Positions 1 to 12,552 of a stretch of 64,000 bases of DNA are shown here, piece after piece (position 1 is the first letter of the stretch; every line of letters starts with the position of its first letter). The notes below the pieces were generated by a model that was given only the letters and a program-made list of their open reading frames with translations, searched no databases and was not told where the DNA came from. A program made the position numbers and the translations under genes. Source of the stretch: Acanthosoma haemorrhoidale (lineage: Eukaryota > Arthropoda > Insecta > Hemiptera > Acanthosomatidae); contig CAKNEZ010000018.1 in assembly GCA_930367205.1 (NCBI GenBank), positions 124,001 to 188,000 of the forward strand, given 5' to 3'.

Positions 1-1882
1 CCAATGGGTATTTTAAGGGTATGTTACTTGATGATTGTGGTGGTTGGCTAATCCATCTCCTTTTCTATCTTCCTCTGCTTGAAGAAAAAGATTTTATCAT
101 AAACCTTAAATGGAGCAAGGCTTGAATCTTAACAATGTTTAATTCCTTGAAGTATACTTAGTGTTTAAATCAGCTCATTACACTTCAAAATTATATATAT
201 ATTTAAATCAGTTTGGGGCAGCTAAAAGAACAATTAAAGGTAGCAGTTTAGTAGTTTAGCAGTAACAGTGTGATTGGGTGAGTATAATAGATGTGTACAA
301 ATTACTATTATCGCAGTGGTTCTAGGAATTTTTAACTCACCGAATTCTCATTTTGAAGCTGTTTTTTCAACTATTGCACCATAAAAGACCCCCCTCCATT
401 TATTGGGATAAAGCCACCCACCAATCATCTTTGCCAATGACATGTATGCTTTATTATGCCATCCGACAGACAGACAGACCGACAAAATGTCTGCCAGTTT
501 GGAGAAGCAGTTTGATTCATTAGTTTTAAGTGGCCACGTGTTAACTTGTCAAGGGCTGCCGAGCCCTTCGAGACGGGAGAAGCAGCTCATATCGACTGAG
601 ACCTTAGCCTCAGGAACAGACCGTGAATAACTTAAACAATAAACCAAGTAACTGCTCCTGCAGATAACGTTAATTTGTTTTTGCAACAGTCATGAACTAA
701 ATTTTGTTTGATGAGGTGCTCGCATTCAAAATATCTATGGATGTAAACTGCAAGCAGGTCATTAAATATTTCATAAATGTTTACGAAGGACGCTTAATAT
801 TATTTGTGAGACCACAATCGTTACTGAGAATCACTTTTTTGAACAAATAACAAAATAACCTTTTGATATTGACTCGAAACATTAGCTACACGAGTTATAT
901 TGGTCTTTATTTCCTGGGATGATATTGAATTTTTTTACGAGTTCTTGAAAAACAGAAATGTGAAATTACTTCTGAGCTGGGACGAGGCAGCTCATATTTC
1001 AGCGAAAAATAAAATGTTTGTTTAAAACATTTAATTGTCAGTTATAAATGCGGTCCAAAGAAAAAAAAATACTAGATTTGATCAATTAGTATCAAGTAGA
1101 ACCCCGTCATTTATTATCTTTCTAAGAGCCCTTTGCCATCGCATATCACTGAATATTGTTTCAACACATTTTATGTCCTTAATTTCGAATGTGCATGCAT
1201 TTAAAAAATACTGTTTAGTCCGTAATCGGTGTAAACAAATTTCAAATGATAAAAAATAGAAAAAAAACTTATAAAAAGCTAGATAGTCAAAACCTAGCAC
1301 ATTCCAGGGTGGTGATATCCAGTTTCCTGGTCAGTAGGACTTCCTGGACAAAAATCAGAAGCGAAACTGTGGTGCGCGATTTTGCATACTGAAACACACT
1401 CACAGACTAATAAGACCATATATATCTGTTATCAGAGAGAGAGAGGCCTAAACATCCTTTTAACAGCCGACCTGGGACAGAGAGAGGATAATCCAGGCCA
1501 TTGCTCGTGGAATTGTGCCTGGGCCTTTACTTGGCGAGCACGTGCGAAAGCGGAGGTGTGAAAAGACATTTTTATTTTTCGACAGTTGGGGGGATCACTC
1601 TATTTTTGGAGAGGAAAAGGGGAATATATGGGCAAATCGATTCTTGGGAGAGGAGTGAGAAGTTGGAAGAAAGGCATAGCCCTTGGTCGAAGCCCTGAAA
1701 GCGTAATTCGCCAGGCCTCCTTCGATAGGCTTGAACAAGACATCCTTGCTTAAAATTATTATTAATATTTAGTTGTAGTCATCAATTGTTTTATTTCATC
1801 TAAATAAATCAGTGGTTTTATCTTCAATTTCTAATATCCAACTTCCTTCAATTGATAAACACGAAATTAATTATTGAAAATG
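1..1882. other. AT-rich stretch without a recognised gene
   Basis: I see no domain, RNA gene or convincing splice-bounded coding segment here. Open frames at 442-630 and 1501-1698 have ordinary chance composition. There is a short GACA-type microsatellite near 467-486 and a short GA run near 1434-1445. Confidence 0.4.
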
Positions 1883-2578
1883 ATTTTTTTTTTTTTCCTT
1901 ACCTCTCTAATTATAAGATTAAGGATGAGGGGAAAATAAGGGGATATTTGGGTAGAGCAGATCCTTGTACTAGGAGTACCTGCATGAAGGTGGTGTGAGG
2001 GAATTAAGGAGAGTGGGAAGCCTCGGTAGAGGTTGATAATTGCGGTACAGTGGTGAGAGTCCAATGGTGGCTGGGCCTAGAGCCCCTCTAGGCATGTAGT
2101 GCAGTCTTATTTAGTCGGATAGCAGTGTTGGGTGCCCGTTAGAGGCTTGTTGTTGGTGGGCCAAGCGCCGTGATGTCCACCATTTAGTCTGCTTTACAAG
2201 ATCTTGAGAGTTGCCATCTTGCCGGTAGTGGTAGGGGTGTCAAGTCTCGGAATAGAGGGTTTTGGCTATGTTTCATCGAGTCAAAGAACTTTATGAGTTT
2301 TCTTTGGATGGCTTCGGTGATGGTGGGGACTTCGAACTTGTTGTGGATGTCGGGAGCCTTCATATCACGAATGGGGTATGCCATAGTGCCGTGCGCAGGA
2401 TGTTGTTCTTGAAGCTCTGGATTCTAGTTATGGCGCTAGTGTGTAGGAATCGGAAGAGTGGTGTCCCAAACAGTAGAGCTGGCCTCAGGACGCTCATATA
2501 TGTTAACAATTTCAGCCGAAGGGATATAGCCGGGCTTATGTGAAAATGAATTAATTTAGGCACAGAAACCATATACAA
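1883..2578 (-). mobile_element. 5'-truncated Jockey-type LINE fragment (end of RT and 3' UTR)
   Basis: Read on the minus strand, 2578-2184 encodes the tail of a non-LTR reverse transcriptase. The block with LRLKLLTY, SVLRPALLFG and PLFRFL matches the LRLKLLIYKSILRPTLLYG block of the better copies at 28.1-29.6 kb and 34.2-34.8 kb. It is followed by a helical tail with an IQRKLIKFFDSM segment, equivalent to IQRRHIKFFDSL in the 28 kb copy. The two parts lie in different frames that join near 2370, so a frameshift is present. After the stop, a non-coding stretch runs to a T run at 1883-1896, which I infer is the poly(A) tail. Endonuclease and RT catalytic domains are missing. It is a dead retrocopy. 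The exact 5' edge is uncertain. Confidence 0.6.
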
Positions 2579-3129
2579 ATTTGTCTTTTTAGCTTTACCA
2601 AGAATACAATGCGAACAGTTTGCTAAAGTAGTAAAAAATAAACATATTTACCAAGAATAAAAAATATAAAACGAAATATTGTAAGTAAGAAAAAACAATA
2701 TGAAGATAATTCACGGGTTAGAGGGAAATCAATTTTTTTCATGAAAATATCATACTATATTGTTTAAATTAAAGTACATAAGTCACAAAATTAAACCTAA
2801 TTAGTATTCAGTATATAAAATAAAAGAGAGGAGGGTGTTAACTCACACCGCATAAGGAGCTAGACAATTCTTCTCCAAACCGTAATTATATCGTTTTTCC
2901 CCTGACTAGGTGTTTAGCTTTTCTTCTGAACAGTACACACTATTCGATTCCTCTTTCTGAGAGCTACAATATCCCGCCGAAAACACAAAATAGACTTATT
3001 TTTTATTTTCCTGTGACCCCTTCATATGTGTAAAAAAAAAAAAGTATAATTTAACTAATAAAAAAAAAAGGTTGAGGGTTTTGATTTCAATTTGAAATAA
3101 CAAACAAATTAATAAGGACTTTTTTTCAG
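2579..3129. other. AT-rich, probably intronic or intergenic
   Basis: No gene is seen. The segment contains A runs (around 3030 and 3060) and ends in a T-rich tract followed by CAG at 3129, a good polypyrimidine/3' splice site for the exon that follows. Confidence 0.35.
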
Positions 3130-3279
3130 GTTGACGGCTATGGGGTGAGAAAAGAACTCGACGAAGAGGACGCGGTCGGAAATGTTTCTTCTGATCATAC
3201 TCAAGAGGTACGGCACAGGTCTTTCAACTGGACCAGTTTTTGGCAGCTGTTTAAGCAAAAAAACGCAGGAGGATACCTT
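3130..3279 (+). CDS. Candidate host-gene internal exon, 50 codons, unidentified
   Basis: A T-rich tract ending TTTTTTCAG at 3121-3129 gives a strong 3' splice site, and GTAAGTTT from 3280 is a near-perfect 5' splice site. The 150 bp between them are open in phase 0 from end to end, so the exon is symmetrical (exactly 50 codons). The peptide begins VDGYGVRKEL, passes an acidic DEEDAVG segment and ends in an aromatic segment, RSFNWTSFWQLFKQKN then AGGYL. The base composition is more balanced than the flanks, and no transposon domain is visible. I do not recognise the family. The neighbouring exons would lie in or beyond the surrounding AT-rich DNA and I could not find them. Both splice signals plus full openness make this the best non-mobile gene candidate in the window, but it remains a prediction. 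Confidence 0.55.
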
Positions 3280-4363
3280 GTAAGTTTGGGAAGAGTTCTT
3301 CAGACCTGAAAAGATATATCTGGAAGCGGCTGCCGTGACCAGTTTTGGAGAGGGGCATTAGCCAAAGCGGCCCCTCTCAGGGTGACAGATAGCGAGCACG
3401 CTTCCTCTGCCTACGTACTATCTGCTCTTCTATTTGTCGCCGAGCCCGTCCGTCCATCCGCAGGTCCGAAGGATAGCTGTAAGAATCACCCTTACGATCC
3501 AAAATGCATTACATCCACTAATCCTTTTGAATATCTCAAACATATTCACTTTTCATTCATTCAACGAGAATGTCAGCAGGAAAAAAATTAATTCAAAAAG
3601 TCTTTTAAGACGAATTGAGTGCGAGGAAGCAGTACAGAAATTTGTTTCATAGATAGGCAAAAGGAGTTCTGCATCGAAATACGACTTCAATATTGACCAC
3701 AACAATCTTCAAGACTCGGTTAGGTCATTATTCAGTTGTCGATGATGACTGGGTGTAGTTCTTAGGGGAAGATTTTATGGCGTTATTTCTCCGTTTCAAT
3801 TATGAACTTAGGGCTTGACGTAAGTTCTATCTTTCTTTTGACTTCTGATGAAGAGTGGGCAAGACACTGCTACGTTTGAAAGATTTGTATTTAAGTTAAG
3901 ACTGATACTGCGTTTCGATACAATACTTTATGTGATCTACAACTGTATTTGAATACAAAAAACTGTAAGGCGATATATAAAGGATGTATCTTTTCTAAGG
4001 ATACATTTATGCATTATATATTTACAATTAAAATAATGTACCTGACTTACCTCAAACGCCACGCTGTTACGCTCTAATGGAATAATTAGAATATTTGAAT
4101 AGTATGGATGACATCTAACTATTCAACTACTGACCAATTTGATTGCTCTATCAAATCATGAGGACATTGCATTCGCACATCTTTGGTTCATTTATACTTA
4201 CCTTAATAAATTAACGTAGTGATCAAAACGGAACTACTGTATATATACTATATTACTAATGTTGTACTGAATGAATATGAACTTAGATTGAATATAAACG
4301 ATATGAAGATTACAGGGAACTTACTAGCTTAACTATAAAACTTAACTCTTGCTGAAATACATC
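3280..4363. other. No gene recognised
   Basis: AT-rich DNA downstream of the candidate exon. Two short overlapping open frames at 3382-3652 show no recognisable motif and I do not call them. Confidence 0.35.
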
Positions 4364-4525
4364 TGTCGGGTCGTCACGAGGGGGTGCCGAGTTACCCTGG
4401 TGATGAAGTGAGGGTTATTAGGCTATGACCTGGACAATCGTTTCATGACGGTCTAACTATCTGACTCCATATCTGATAGGCATGTGCCCCGACAATGCAC
4501 TATGTTCAGGAGAAGAGGAACAGGG
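4364..4525 (+). repeat. Ty3/Gypsy LTR remnant (same family as 27.43-27.60 kb)
   Basis: The block opens with TGTCGGGTCGTCACGAGGGG, a typical LTR start. It shares long stretches with the reverse complement of 27428-27597, including CCTGGACAATCGTT, ATCTGACTCCAT and TATGTGCCCCGACAATGCAC-type sequence. It sits directly upstream of the Ty3 gag-pol remains at 4.7 kb and has the same orientation, so I read it as the 5' LTR of that element, shortened by deletion. Confidence 0.5.
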
Positions 4526-4726
4526 TAGGTTTGTAGGTAGTTTATGTGGTCTTGGAATGACTAAGAATTCAGTCTCGGTGTCTAAGGGTAGGCAAAAACC
4601 GTTTGGATCCCAAAGGCGAATGTGAACCGGAGAGAAGCAGACTGGATTGCTGTGGGAGACGCTACATGGTAAGTTTGTAGGGCCACGGCAACCGTCGTCC
4701 GCGAGGGAGAAGTCTTTCCCAAGGAG

Positions 4727-7290
4727 GTGCTAGTTTTAACGAGACGAAGGCCGAGAATCCCTTTAGCTAACTGTGCTTTTGGAGCTCGATTCGACGGAAA
4801 TTTGTTAGATCGTTTTGTTGTCGGCATGAACAAAGGGCCGATTAGAGATCGTTTATTCGAGGAGGATGCGGAAAAGGCCCAGAGGGACAATGTAGTCAAG
4901 ATAGCAACATCGAAAGAAGCTTCTTCCACAAATTATGATTTAAATGAGTTTTCATGTAGTGGTCCAATCAAAAAAGAGCCCGTAAATTATGTTAGAGCAC
5001 AAAAAAACACCAAATCAACAGGTAAATACCAATCTTTGTAAAGTTTGTGGGGCGACATGGCATGATGCAAATAAATGTCGATTCAAAGATTATAAATGTA
5101 AAGTTTGCAAAATAAAGGGGCATTTACAAAAAGTTTGCCCAAATAAAATCAAGTTACCTGCTCCGGATAAGAAGACCGGCAAAACTGAACAAACACATTT
5201 CGTCCAGGAAAACTCAGATGAAGAATATCTTTACAAAATACTTGAAGGTAGCACAAGTGAGTATCATATTGAACTTAAGCTAAAGTCCCAGGTTATTTGT
5301 TTTGATGTTGACACTGGGTGCTATAGCACTATTGTTCCGAAAAAAATATTTCTTGAACAATTCCCTCAGGTCACCCCAATTCCATGTAAAAAGAATTTTA
5401 CTACATATCTCAAAGAAAAAATCTCTCCGGTGGGCTATGATGTTACAGTGGACGTAGAATGTCAAGATAGAAAGGGTTCAAATTTGATATTTTATGTGGT
5501 TGAAACAGAGGGACCACCGTTGTTGGGTAGATCGTGGTTTAAAGCTCTGGGATTCACCATTTTTGCTGAAGATTCAGCCCACTCAATTTTTTATCAAAAT
5601 TTGGAACATGGCATTGAGGCAGAAAAGTTGGACGAGGAACTCAAGAGTTTGTATCCAGAAGTTTTTACGGAAAAACTTGGCAAATATAACAAAGGACAAA
5701 TCAAATTAGATCTTTTACCGGAAGTCAAACCAAAGTTTATAAAACAAAGGCCGGTACCGTACGCCATAAGACACAAGGTTGATCAGGAAATTGACCGCCT
5801 GGTGCGGGAAGGAATTTTGGAGCCCATTGAGTATAGTGAATTTGGTTCCCCTATTGTTCCAGCTATGAAGCGAAATGGCCAAACTAGGATTTGTGGAGAT
5901 TATAAATTGACCCTCAACCCTTGCTTGAAAATGGATCCTTATCCGTGACCTAGAATTGAAGATTTGTTCCAGAGATTGGGGGGAAATATGGTTTAGGCCA
6001 AAATGGATTTGAGCCATGCTTACCAACAGTGTGAGTTGGATCTCGAATCTCGCAAACTAGTAGCTATTACCACGCAGAAAGGCTTATTCCAATATACCCG
6101 TATGCCCTATGGTATTTGTGTTGGACCTTCCAAATTTCAGAAATTTGTAGACAATGTGTTAGCAGGAACTGAGGGAGTGGTAGCCCTACTGGATGATGTT
6201 GAGGTTGGAGCACCGGATTTTGGGACATTAAGAAAACGAGTCATAGAGGTTCTTGAAAGATTCAAGAAAGCGGGGTTAACCCTTTCTGCAAAAAAGTGCG
6301 AATTTGGAAAATCATCCATTGAATATCTTGGATTCAGAATTGACGCTTCAGGTTTGCATTCGACTGATGAGAAAATAAAATCTATAGTAATGGCACCAAA
6401 TCCTAAAAATATTAAAGAGCTGCAAGCTTTTTTGGGGTTTGTGAACTATCTGGCGAGATTTCTACCAGCACTGTCATCGACCCTCCACCCTCTTCACCAG
6501 CTTCTGAAGAAAAACATTCGATGGGATTGTAATGCCAGTTTTCAAACCGCTCTCACAAAAATCAAGAGGATAGTCGAGGAAAATCGCTCTTTAGCACATT
6601 ATAATCCAGATTTGCCTATCAAGTTAACCGTTGATGGTTCGGACCAAGGACTGGGAGAAAGACCAAGGACCAAATTGAGAAGAAAAGCTGTTAGCTTTTG
6701 CTAGCAGAACGTTGATTATAGCGGAAACGAAGTATAGTCAATTGCATAAGGAAGGCGCTGCATTGGTGTCTGGTGTGAAAAAGTTCCATTTGTATCTTTT
6801 TGGAAGGAAATGGATATTGGCTAATGACAATCGACCCTTGTTATCAATTTTTGGACCAAAAAAGGGAGTGCCAATTTGTGCGGCAAACCGTTTGCAACGT
6901 TAGAGGCTACTTCTAGCAAATTATAACTATGACGTGGAATGGGTGCAGTCAAATAAAAACAGCGCAGATTGGTTATCGAGAGCACCACTAAAGACTGATC
7001 CGGAACTAGGAGAAAGTTTGGACCCAGCGCTGTTTTACGTATTCGAAGAAAACGAAACTCTACCTCTACAGTATAAAGACATCTTGTTGTGGACAAAAAA
7101 ATATGGCATCCTGAAGAAAATATCAACGTATCTGAAAATTGGATGGCCTCATACCATCCCGGAAGAACTCCTCCCGTTTTCTCTTCGCCGTGTTGAGCTC
7201 CATGAAGAGGAAGGGGTACTCCTATGGGGAAATCACCACCAAGATTATTTTGCTTTACCTCTTCCATCTCTTTGGAGTTTACTGAATTAA
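4727..7290 (+). pseudogene. Ty3/Gypsy gag-pol polyprotein, degraded
   Basis: Retrotransposon structural and replication protein. In order: a Gag C-terminal part (4727-5041, with CAFGARFDGNLLDRFVVGMN); two zinc knuckles from about 5037 (CKVCGATWHDANKC and CKVCKIKGHLQKVC); an aspartic protease with DVDTGC near 5310 and the LLGRSWF end of the fold; RT fingers with the PYAIRHKVDQEIDRLV and FGSPIVP motifs; RT palm with LDDVEV near 6190 as the catalytic box; LGF and thumb; a partial RNase H with TVDGSD near 6630; then RNase H/integrase linker pieces to 7290. It is broken by a frame change between gag and pol near 5000, a TGA at 5946-5948, a TAG near 5994, frame changes near 6650-6720 and another stop near 6901. 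Homology stops in the region before the integrase zinc finger, so the integrase core and 3' LTR are absent. It resembles K02A2.6-type polyproteins. Confidence 0.85.
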
Positions 7291-10200
7291 TAGTTCATAG
7301 AAGTTTTGTTGGCGTCTCTCTTAGATTTTCAGGTTTACTACCTATGCTCCTAGAAACAGCCTAGACTTGAATGTTTTTCTGCTTTGTTCACTTTCCAAAA
7401 GAATTGTCTAGAATCATTGCGATACATAATTTTTCACTGTAGTTCTTCCTCTTTAAATTATTAATTAATTCTTTTTTTTTTTTTTTTTTGGTAGAGTTGA
7501 TTTTGTTCTCTTTTTATTGTTTGTTGGACTACAACAGCTGCTTGGATCTTAGCCTTTATCATCTTGGGATACCCCACACAACAAGGTCTCAAAGTTTGCC
7601 GTATCTTGGATATCCAAGCACCCCTTATGTACTTCCACTAGTCACCTAAATCACAAAGGATTTATTGAATTCATGAGCTCACTGCGTTCAGTGACTCTTT
7701 AACAGGGATATTCTATCCCGAAGTTGGACTACTACAAGTACTGGTCCGAATCAGCGTTTGTACCTTCGCCATGTTATGCATGTACAGACAGTCGTTATAC
7801 TATATTTATGCCTAGCACTTACTAAGAAGTGATCTATTTGAGTGTTCGCATGTCCATCAGCAGAGACAGCCAATTTCCTTAATGTATCGATTTATGATAA
7901 AATAATGTGCCACCAATAACCATGTCATGTGCTGTAGCGAAGTTTATAAATCTCAGTGCATTGACATTGTATAGTTCCAGCCTTGATGTTGGGAGTTAGG
8001 AAGGGGTTGGAACATATACTCACAAACAAAGAACTGGTAAACAGACTATATTCGACTGAAGTTTAGATAAAGATTATTAGTTAGCTAATCTTCAAATTAA
8101 TGTTATAAAATAAAAGTTATCGGCTTGATTTCAAATTATCTTTACACAAAAAAGAAAGGACATTAAACATTAACTGAACCATGGCCTTTGGCTATATTTA
8201 TAAAGAAATGAAAGACATGGTCAAACTAAAATTATGGGGGAAAATAAGATTGTACAAAAATGAAGATTTTCAATCTTTACTGCAGATTGTCAATTTCTCG
8301 CCAGCCATTTTTCATGGTGTGGCTAATTAAATAAATAAGTAGCGAATCTGGCTAAGAAAACAGAATAAAGATTGAGAGATTATGCCTTGTTCCAATTACA
8401 CTAGCAGCAACCTTTGAACGGCCTAACCTCATCATAAGGTATTGTGTCATGGATTTATTTTAATAAACAATATACACAATTAGGGCAATATAGAAATTCC
8501 AAAAAAATTAAAAACATTAAATCATATTTAAAATGTATAGACTCTGTACTGGTAAAAGAAAAATGGTCACTTTGTCGTATCTTCTTGTTCGTATGTCTTT
8601 AACTGGGCTTCTCCTAATTAATTCTGTAAATAATGTAATTTTAAACCAAAAATACATTATTTAAAACATTTTACACCCTACCTTTACTGACAACTTCAAA
8701 ACATCGGCCCTTGAGCAAATTGCAAAGTCCAATGTTGAAGTTACTACCTTAAAAGAGTTGTAAAAAATACAAGGCAAGATAAGATAGAAATTAGGATTTG
8801 GAAAATAAGAGCATGCAAAGGCGCAGGAGATCAACCTGGCAATACTATATGTGCACATACATACATTAATTTGCAATTAAAGTGCATCTTTTGTTGGTGC
8901 TCAATTCGACAATAATTGATTGTAAATTTGTAAGGCAACACTGCCTAGATAAGAGAGAGGTTCTGTTTTGTCCACCATGTTTTCTGTCGCTCGTTGTTCC
9001 GATAATCACTCTCTAATTAACTTTGCGTATTTCATATGATAATAAACATTTTATTTGTACCACTGCTTAATTATTTGACCTTAATCTAACATCTAAAGTC
9101 TTAAATCTCATTTAATTGCTGTCATTAATGTTAGGGATCTAACTTCATCTGAAGAATTGCAATTCTTGGGGGTAAAAATTCTTAGGAATGAAAATGGAAG
9201 TATTATGCTTAGTCAAACCACCTCATCATGTCATAAATATTGATTCATTTATTTAAGTAAGATTTAACACAAAATTTGTAAACAAAATAGTTGAATAGTA
9301 ATCAGCTCTAATATTTTAGGACTAGACCTTAATCAGGTATTTAGATAAGAAGTCATTCTTGAACCAAATTAATTACTAATTTAGTGAAATTGGCCCTTCC
9401 CGTCAGCCATGGAAATAATTAGACAATTTAATTTTGCTGGGATTTGTGTTATATGCAATGTTATGATAAGATTATTCCTAAGTAATTACCAAATTTTAAC
9501 ATAGTAAGTTAGCCCACATAACAATTTAAAGTTAATCAGTTTAATTGTATTCAATAAGTAAGCATTACAGGTGCAGCGACTGTAAGAATAACCATTCCCA
9601 CAAACATGCAATCAAACATTAATATTTCATTACAATCTAAAGTTTTATGATAGTGATGGGGATTCTTATGATGGCATTAGTTTAAAACGCTTTGTAATGC
9701 AGGTAAGACTTAACAATGCACATTTTTAGTAAGCTCTTTTATAATTTTATTGATACTTTAGAAAGAAATCAATTCTATCATGCAAAAATATTTGCACATC
9801 ATACATAATAACCAACTCCAAATCATTCTAAAAATGCCTACTAGGAAGTAAATAAAGTGCAATTTATATTTGATTGACTTTTTACTTCAAATATGCTATA
9901 ATACTTAGTTGTGAATACAGTTACATATATATATTTATTAATTATAAACCTAGGTAATATATTGCTACAATTTATTTATTATTGTAGCATAAAATAATAA
10001 ATTACCTTTGTTATTGGTTGAGTTTTATTATAAAAACTACACACAAGGTTTGGTTATGAATAATTTCATTCCTCTTTCATTGAATTAGTTGGAAGCTAAT
10101 GTAGGAATGGTAGCATGCAGCATCTTATGTAGGTGGCAGACGTGAGATTTTTGAACTTTATTCTTGGACACAAACTTTGCAAACAAGCTGAATCACAATG

Positions 10201-10334
10201 TGCCCAAAGATTCGTTTGGTGCAATGTGGCCTGTGTACAAAGTTTGTAGAACCTGTTCCCTAACTGAAGCGATGGCAACTTGTCTGCTCAATGGATCCAT
10301 GAATGGTTCTGTTAGTCCTTTCATTCCCAGAAAT
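7291..10334. other. Long AT-rich stretch, nothing recognised
   Basis: About 3 kb with no open frame of note, no protein motif and no recognisable repeat, apart from a T homopolymer at about 7471-7488 that could be the tail of an unrecognised minus-strand retrocopy. It may be intronic or intergenic. Confidence 0.35.
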
Positions 10335-10680
10335 TTACATTACAATGGTGCACAATTTTATCCTACCTTGTCTAAAGATTACTAATGTGGTGTCAAATCC
10401 ACTGAAAGCTCGGATAAAAGGGATAATGTTTAGGTCTGTTGAATGATGCAGTTGAGAATAATACATCGCTAGCTGCCCTTCCCCTTGGTCTTGCCTAAGG
10501 ACAAGTTGCTGAATGAGTGCCCTCACCCTGTCATCAGCATTACCAGATCCACATCCTCACCAACTATTACCACATTTTCATGTTTCTCAGCCCAACTAAT
10601 GGCCTGCCTGACTTCAATACCATACATTTCAAGGCCTGCTTTCAGAAGTTTGATCAGGCAACTCTAATTGTGTCCATTTG
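10335..10680 (-). pseudogene. Relic of a multicopy invertebrate protein with nuclease-like GED-DVDL and SGCDTT-type motifs
   Basis: On the minus strand, 10680-10527 reads AISWAEKHENVVIVGEDVDL and then VMLMTG before a stop. In another frame, 10526-10335 reads FIRAFSGFDTTLVIFRQGR and so on. From memory, a large family of uncharacterised arthropod and cnidarian proteins has the pair V(V/I)VGEDxDLLVLL followed about 60 residues later by HAxxGCDTTSAxFxxGK. Here the order and spacing match, with Cys replaced by Phe in the second motif and a frame break between them. I regard it as a frameshifted, partial copy. The molecular function of the family is not established; a PIN/FEN-like fold is only my guess from the GEDxD motif. 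N- and C-terminal parts are not visible. Confidence 0.4.
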
Positions 10681-11211
10681 CGTAAAAAATTTCCTTAGGT
10701 ACTTGGTGGAAAGAATTTGCCTCAAATATAACTACAGGGGAACGGTTCATCTTTGTGCGCCGCAATCGCTCAGACTTCTTGGTGCCAGTATGTGCAGGCT
10801 ACCTGTTAAATATGATTGCAACCTGGGATCCATAAAATTTCTTCAGAAAGGACAAGTAAGTTTCAGCTATGGTTGCAAACAAATTATTCGAAGATCACTT
10901 TATGTAGTAGTTATCCTACATCTACAACTGAAAAGGTTCTCTTCTCCATCATTTTAAAGAGTCAATCGGCTTAAAAGCTGCGTGGAAAGAAGACTATGTA
11001 CCTTTCCGCATCTCTTCTTCTGAGGAAAACGACATCGGGTAGGGTGCAAGTTCACTTTGTGGTACCGGACCACTTCAGCCCAGTTCTAGAAAGGTTGTGG
11101 ACCAGGCGACTGAATATCGATACGTCTAGACCAGTCAATTCCGTCAAGAGGACTTCCCAGTTAATCACGGAGGAATACGCACAAAATTTTGAGCAATTGA
11201 TTACAGAATCC
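10681..11211. other. Unassigned segment with short open frames
   Basis: Open frames at 10517-10957 and 10996-11214 on the plus strand overlap the multicopy-protein relic or run into the LINE boundary and carry no motif I recognise. Part of this may belong to the relic on the opposite strand. I make no functional call. Confidence 0.3.
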
Positions 11212-12552
11212 TGAAGTCTAGGAACGAACAGTGTTGTTGGGCAGAAGAAGAAAAGCCAGCCACAGGCAGCTCAAGAAGCGGCCCAGCCAGAAATGTGAGG
11301 CCTTCTGCCTCTTTTACCGATGTAGTTCGGAACAGAGAGCAATCACAGGCACTGCCCACTCCTCGTCCACAAGTTTCTCTTCCCCAGTATTACGTTCATC
11401 CTGGCAACCAACAAACCCGATCCCATCCCCAACCACACATTTTGCATATTCCTCCACGTTCAAGTTCTTCAGATCTCACTAGCCTATTGACCTCATTCCT
11501 TACATAGTTCAGAACCCTAATTACCCCTCTCATTTCCCTTCTTACAAATCTTGTCTCCTATTTTATCCCTGTTAAACAAAATCCCAATTCACAAACTGCC
11601 TCCTCATTTATTTATTAGGAGACCAGTTGATTGAGACCACATCCGCCAGCTTCTTGCAAATTCCGTAGACCTCAAAGTGCCCCTAAAAACCTAGACGATG
11701 CAGTGCATTGTTTCACTACTCTGCCTTTACCTCAGCATCTCAAAGATCTAATCCAATCCAAACGCCGCTCTAGAACAGTGTGGCAAATAATCTGACCTCC
11801 TGCTGATCATCGCTCGTAGAATCATTACTGCAGAGTGGTAGAGCGGTAATTGCCATCCTCCCGATCCGATTATTTTAAATCCCACCTCTCCTCTCTGTCT
11901 ACCAGGGATAACTCCCTGTGGAATGTAACTAAAAAACTCCTAAAATATCATCCTGTCTCACACCCACTCTGTCGTGATGATGGGTCCTAGGCAGCTTCGG
12001 ATGGATACAGGTCGCAGAGATTCGCTCTGCAACTTTCCTATACTTTCACACCTCATCTTTATCATCAAAACCATACTCAAGGCAGAACTGTTGAAGATTA
12101 CCTCACTTCACCTATCCCTCTCTCTCTTTCACCAAAACCCGTTAACCCCTCTGAGGTCAAATACTTTCTGAAAAACTTACCTTTCCACCAATTCCGTGGA
12201 TATGATCTCCCTACTCCTGAAATCCTCAAACAGTCCCTTCCTAAAGGCATAATCTTCCTAACCTACATTTATAATTGCACTATCTAAAAGACGCCTTTTC
12301 TTTTCCTCTGGAAACTTTCCGTTATTTTCATATTCACCAAACCCGGTAAACCACCCAATGACGCCTCACCTTACCGTCCAATTAGTCTACTCCCTATCCT
12401 CTCAAAGATATTTAAAAAAACTATTAAAACGGCTACTTCCAATTGTGTAATCCCCCACATGACCATTACCCTCAACCGCAAGTCCTGTCCACTAGTTCTT
12501 TTAATTCCATCCTTCTTCCTGTATTTGAGACAATACAGTATTTAGTGAAAAG
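11212..12552 (+). pseudogene. Jockey-type LINE copy with two internal deletions
   Basis: Nucleotide-level similarity to the full-length element at 40.7-45.4 kb can be followed block by block. 11212-11580 matches the end of ORF1 and the spacer (about 42050-42415). The copy then jumps to about 43090, removing roughly 675 bp that encode the endonuclease, and continues to about 12450 (matching about 43950). There it jumps again to about 44470, removing roughly 515 bp that hold the RT catalytic core. Homology ends near 12552. Many stops and frame changes occur throughout. It retains about 80 bp near 12229-12309 that the 40.7 kb copy has lost, so it is an independent older copy. No coding capacity remains. 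Confidence 0.75.

Noticed and set aside
4582..4929. 115-codon minus-strand frame opposite the Ty3 gag
   Set aside because: It is the antisense shadow of the gag sequence, which has clear motifs on the plus strand.
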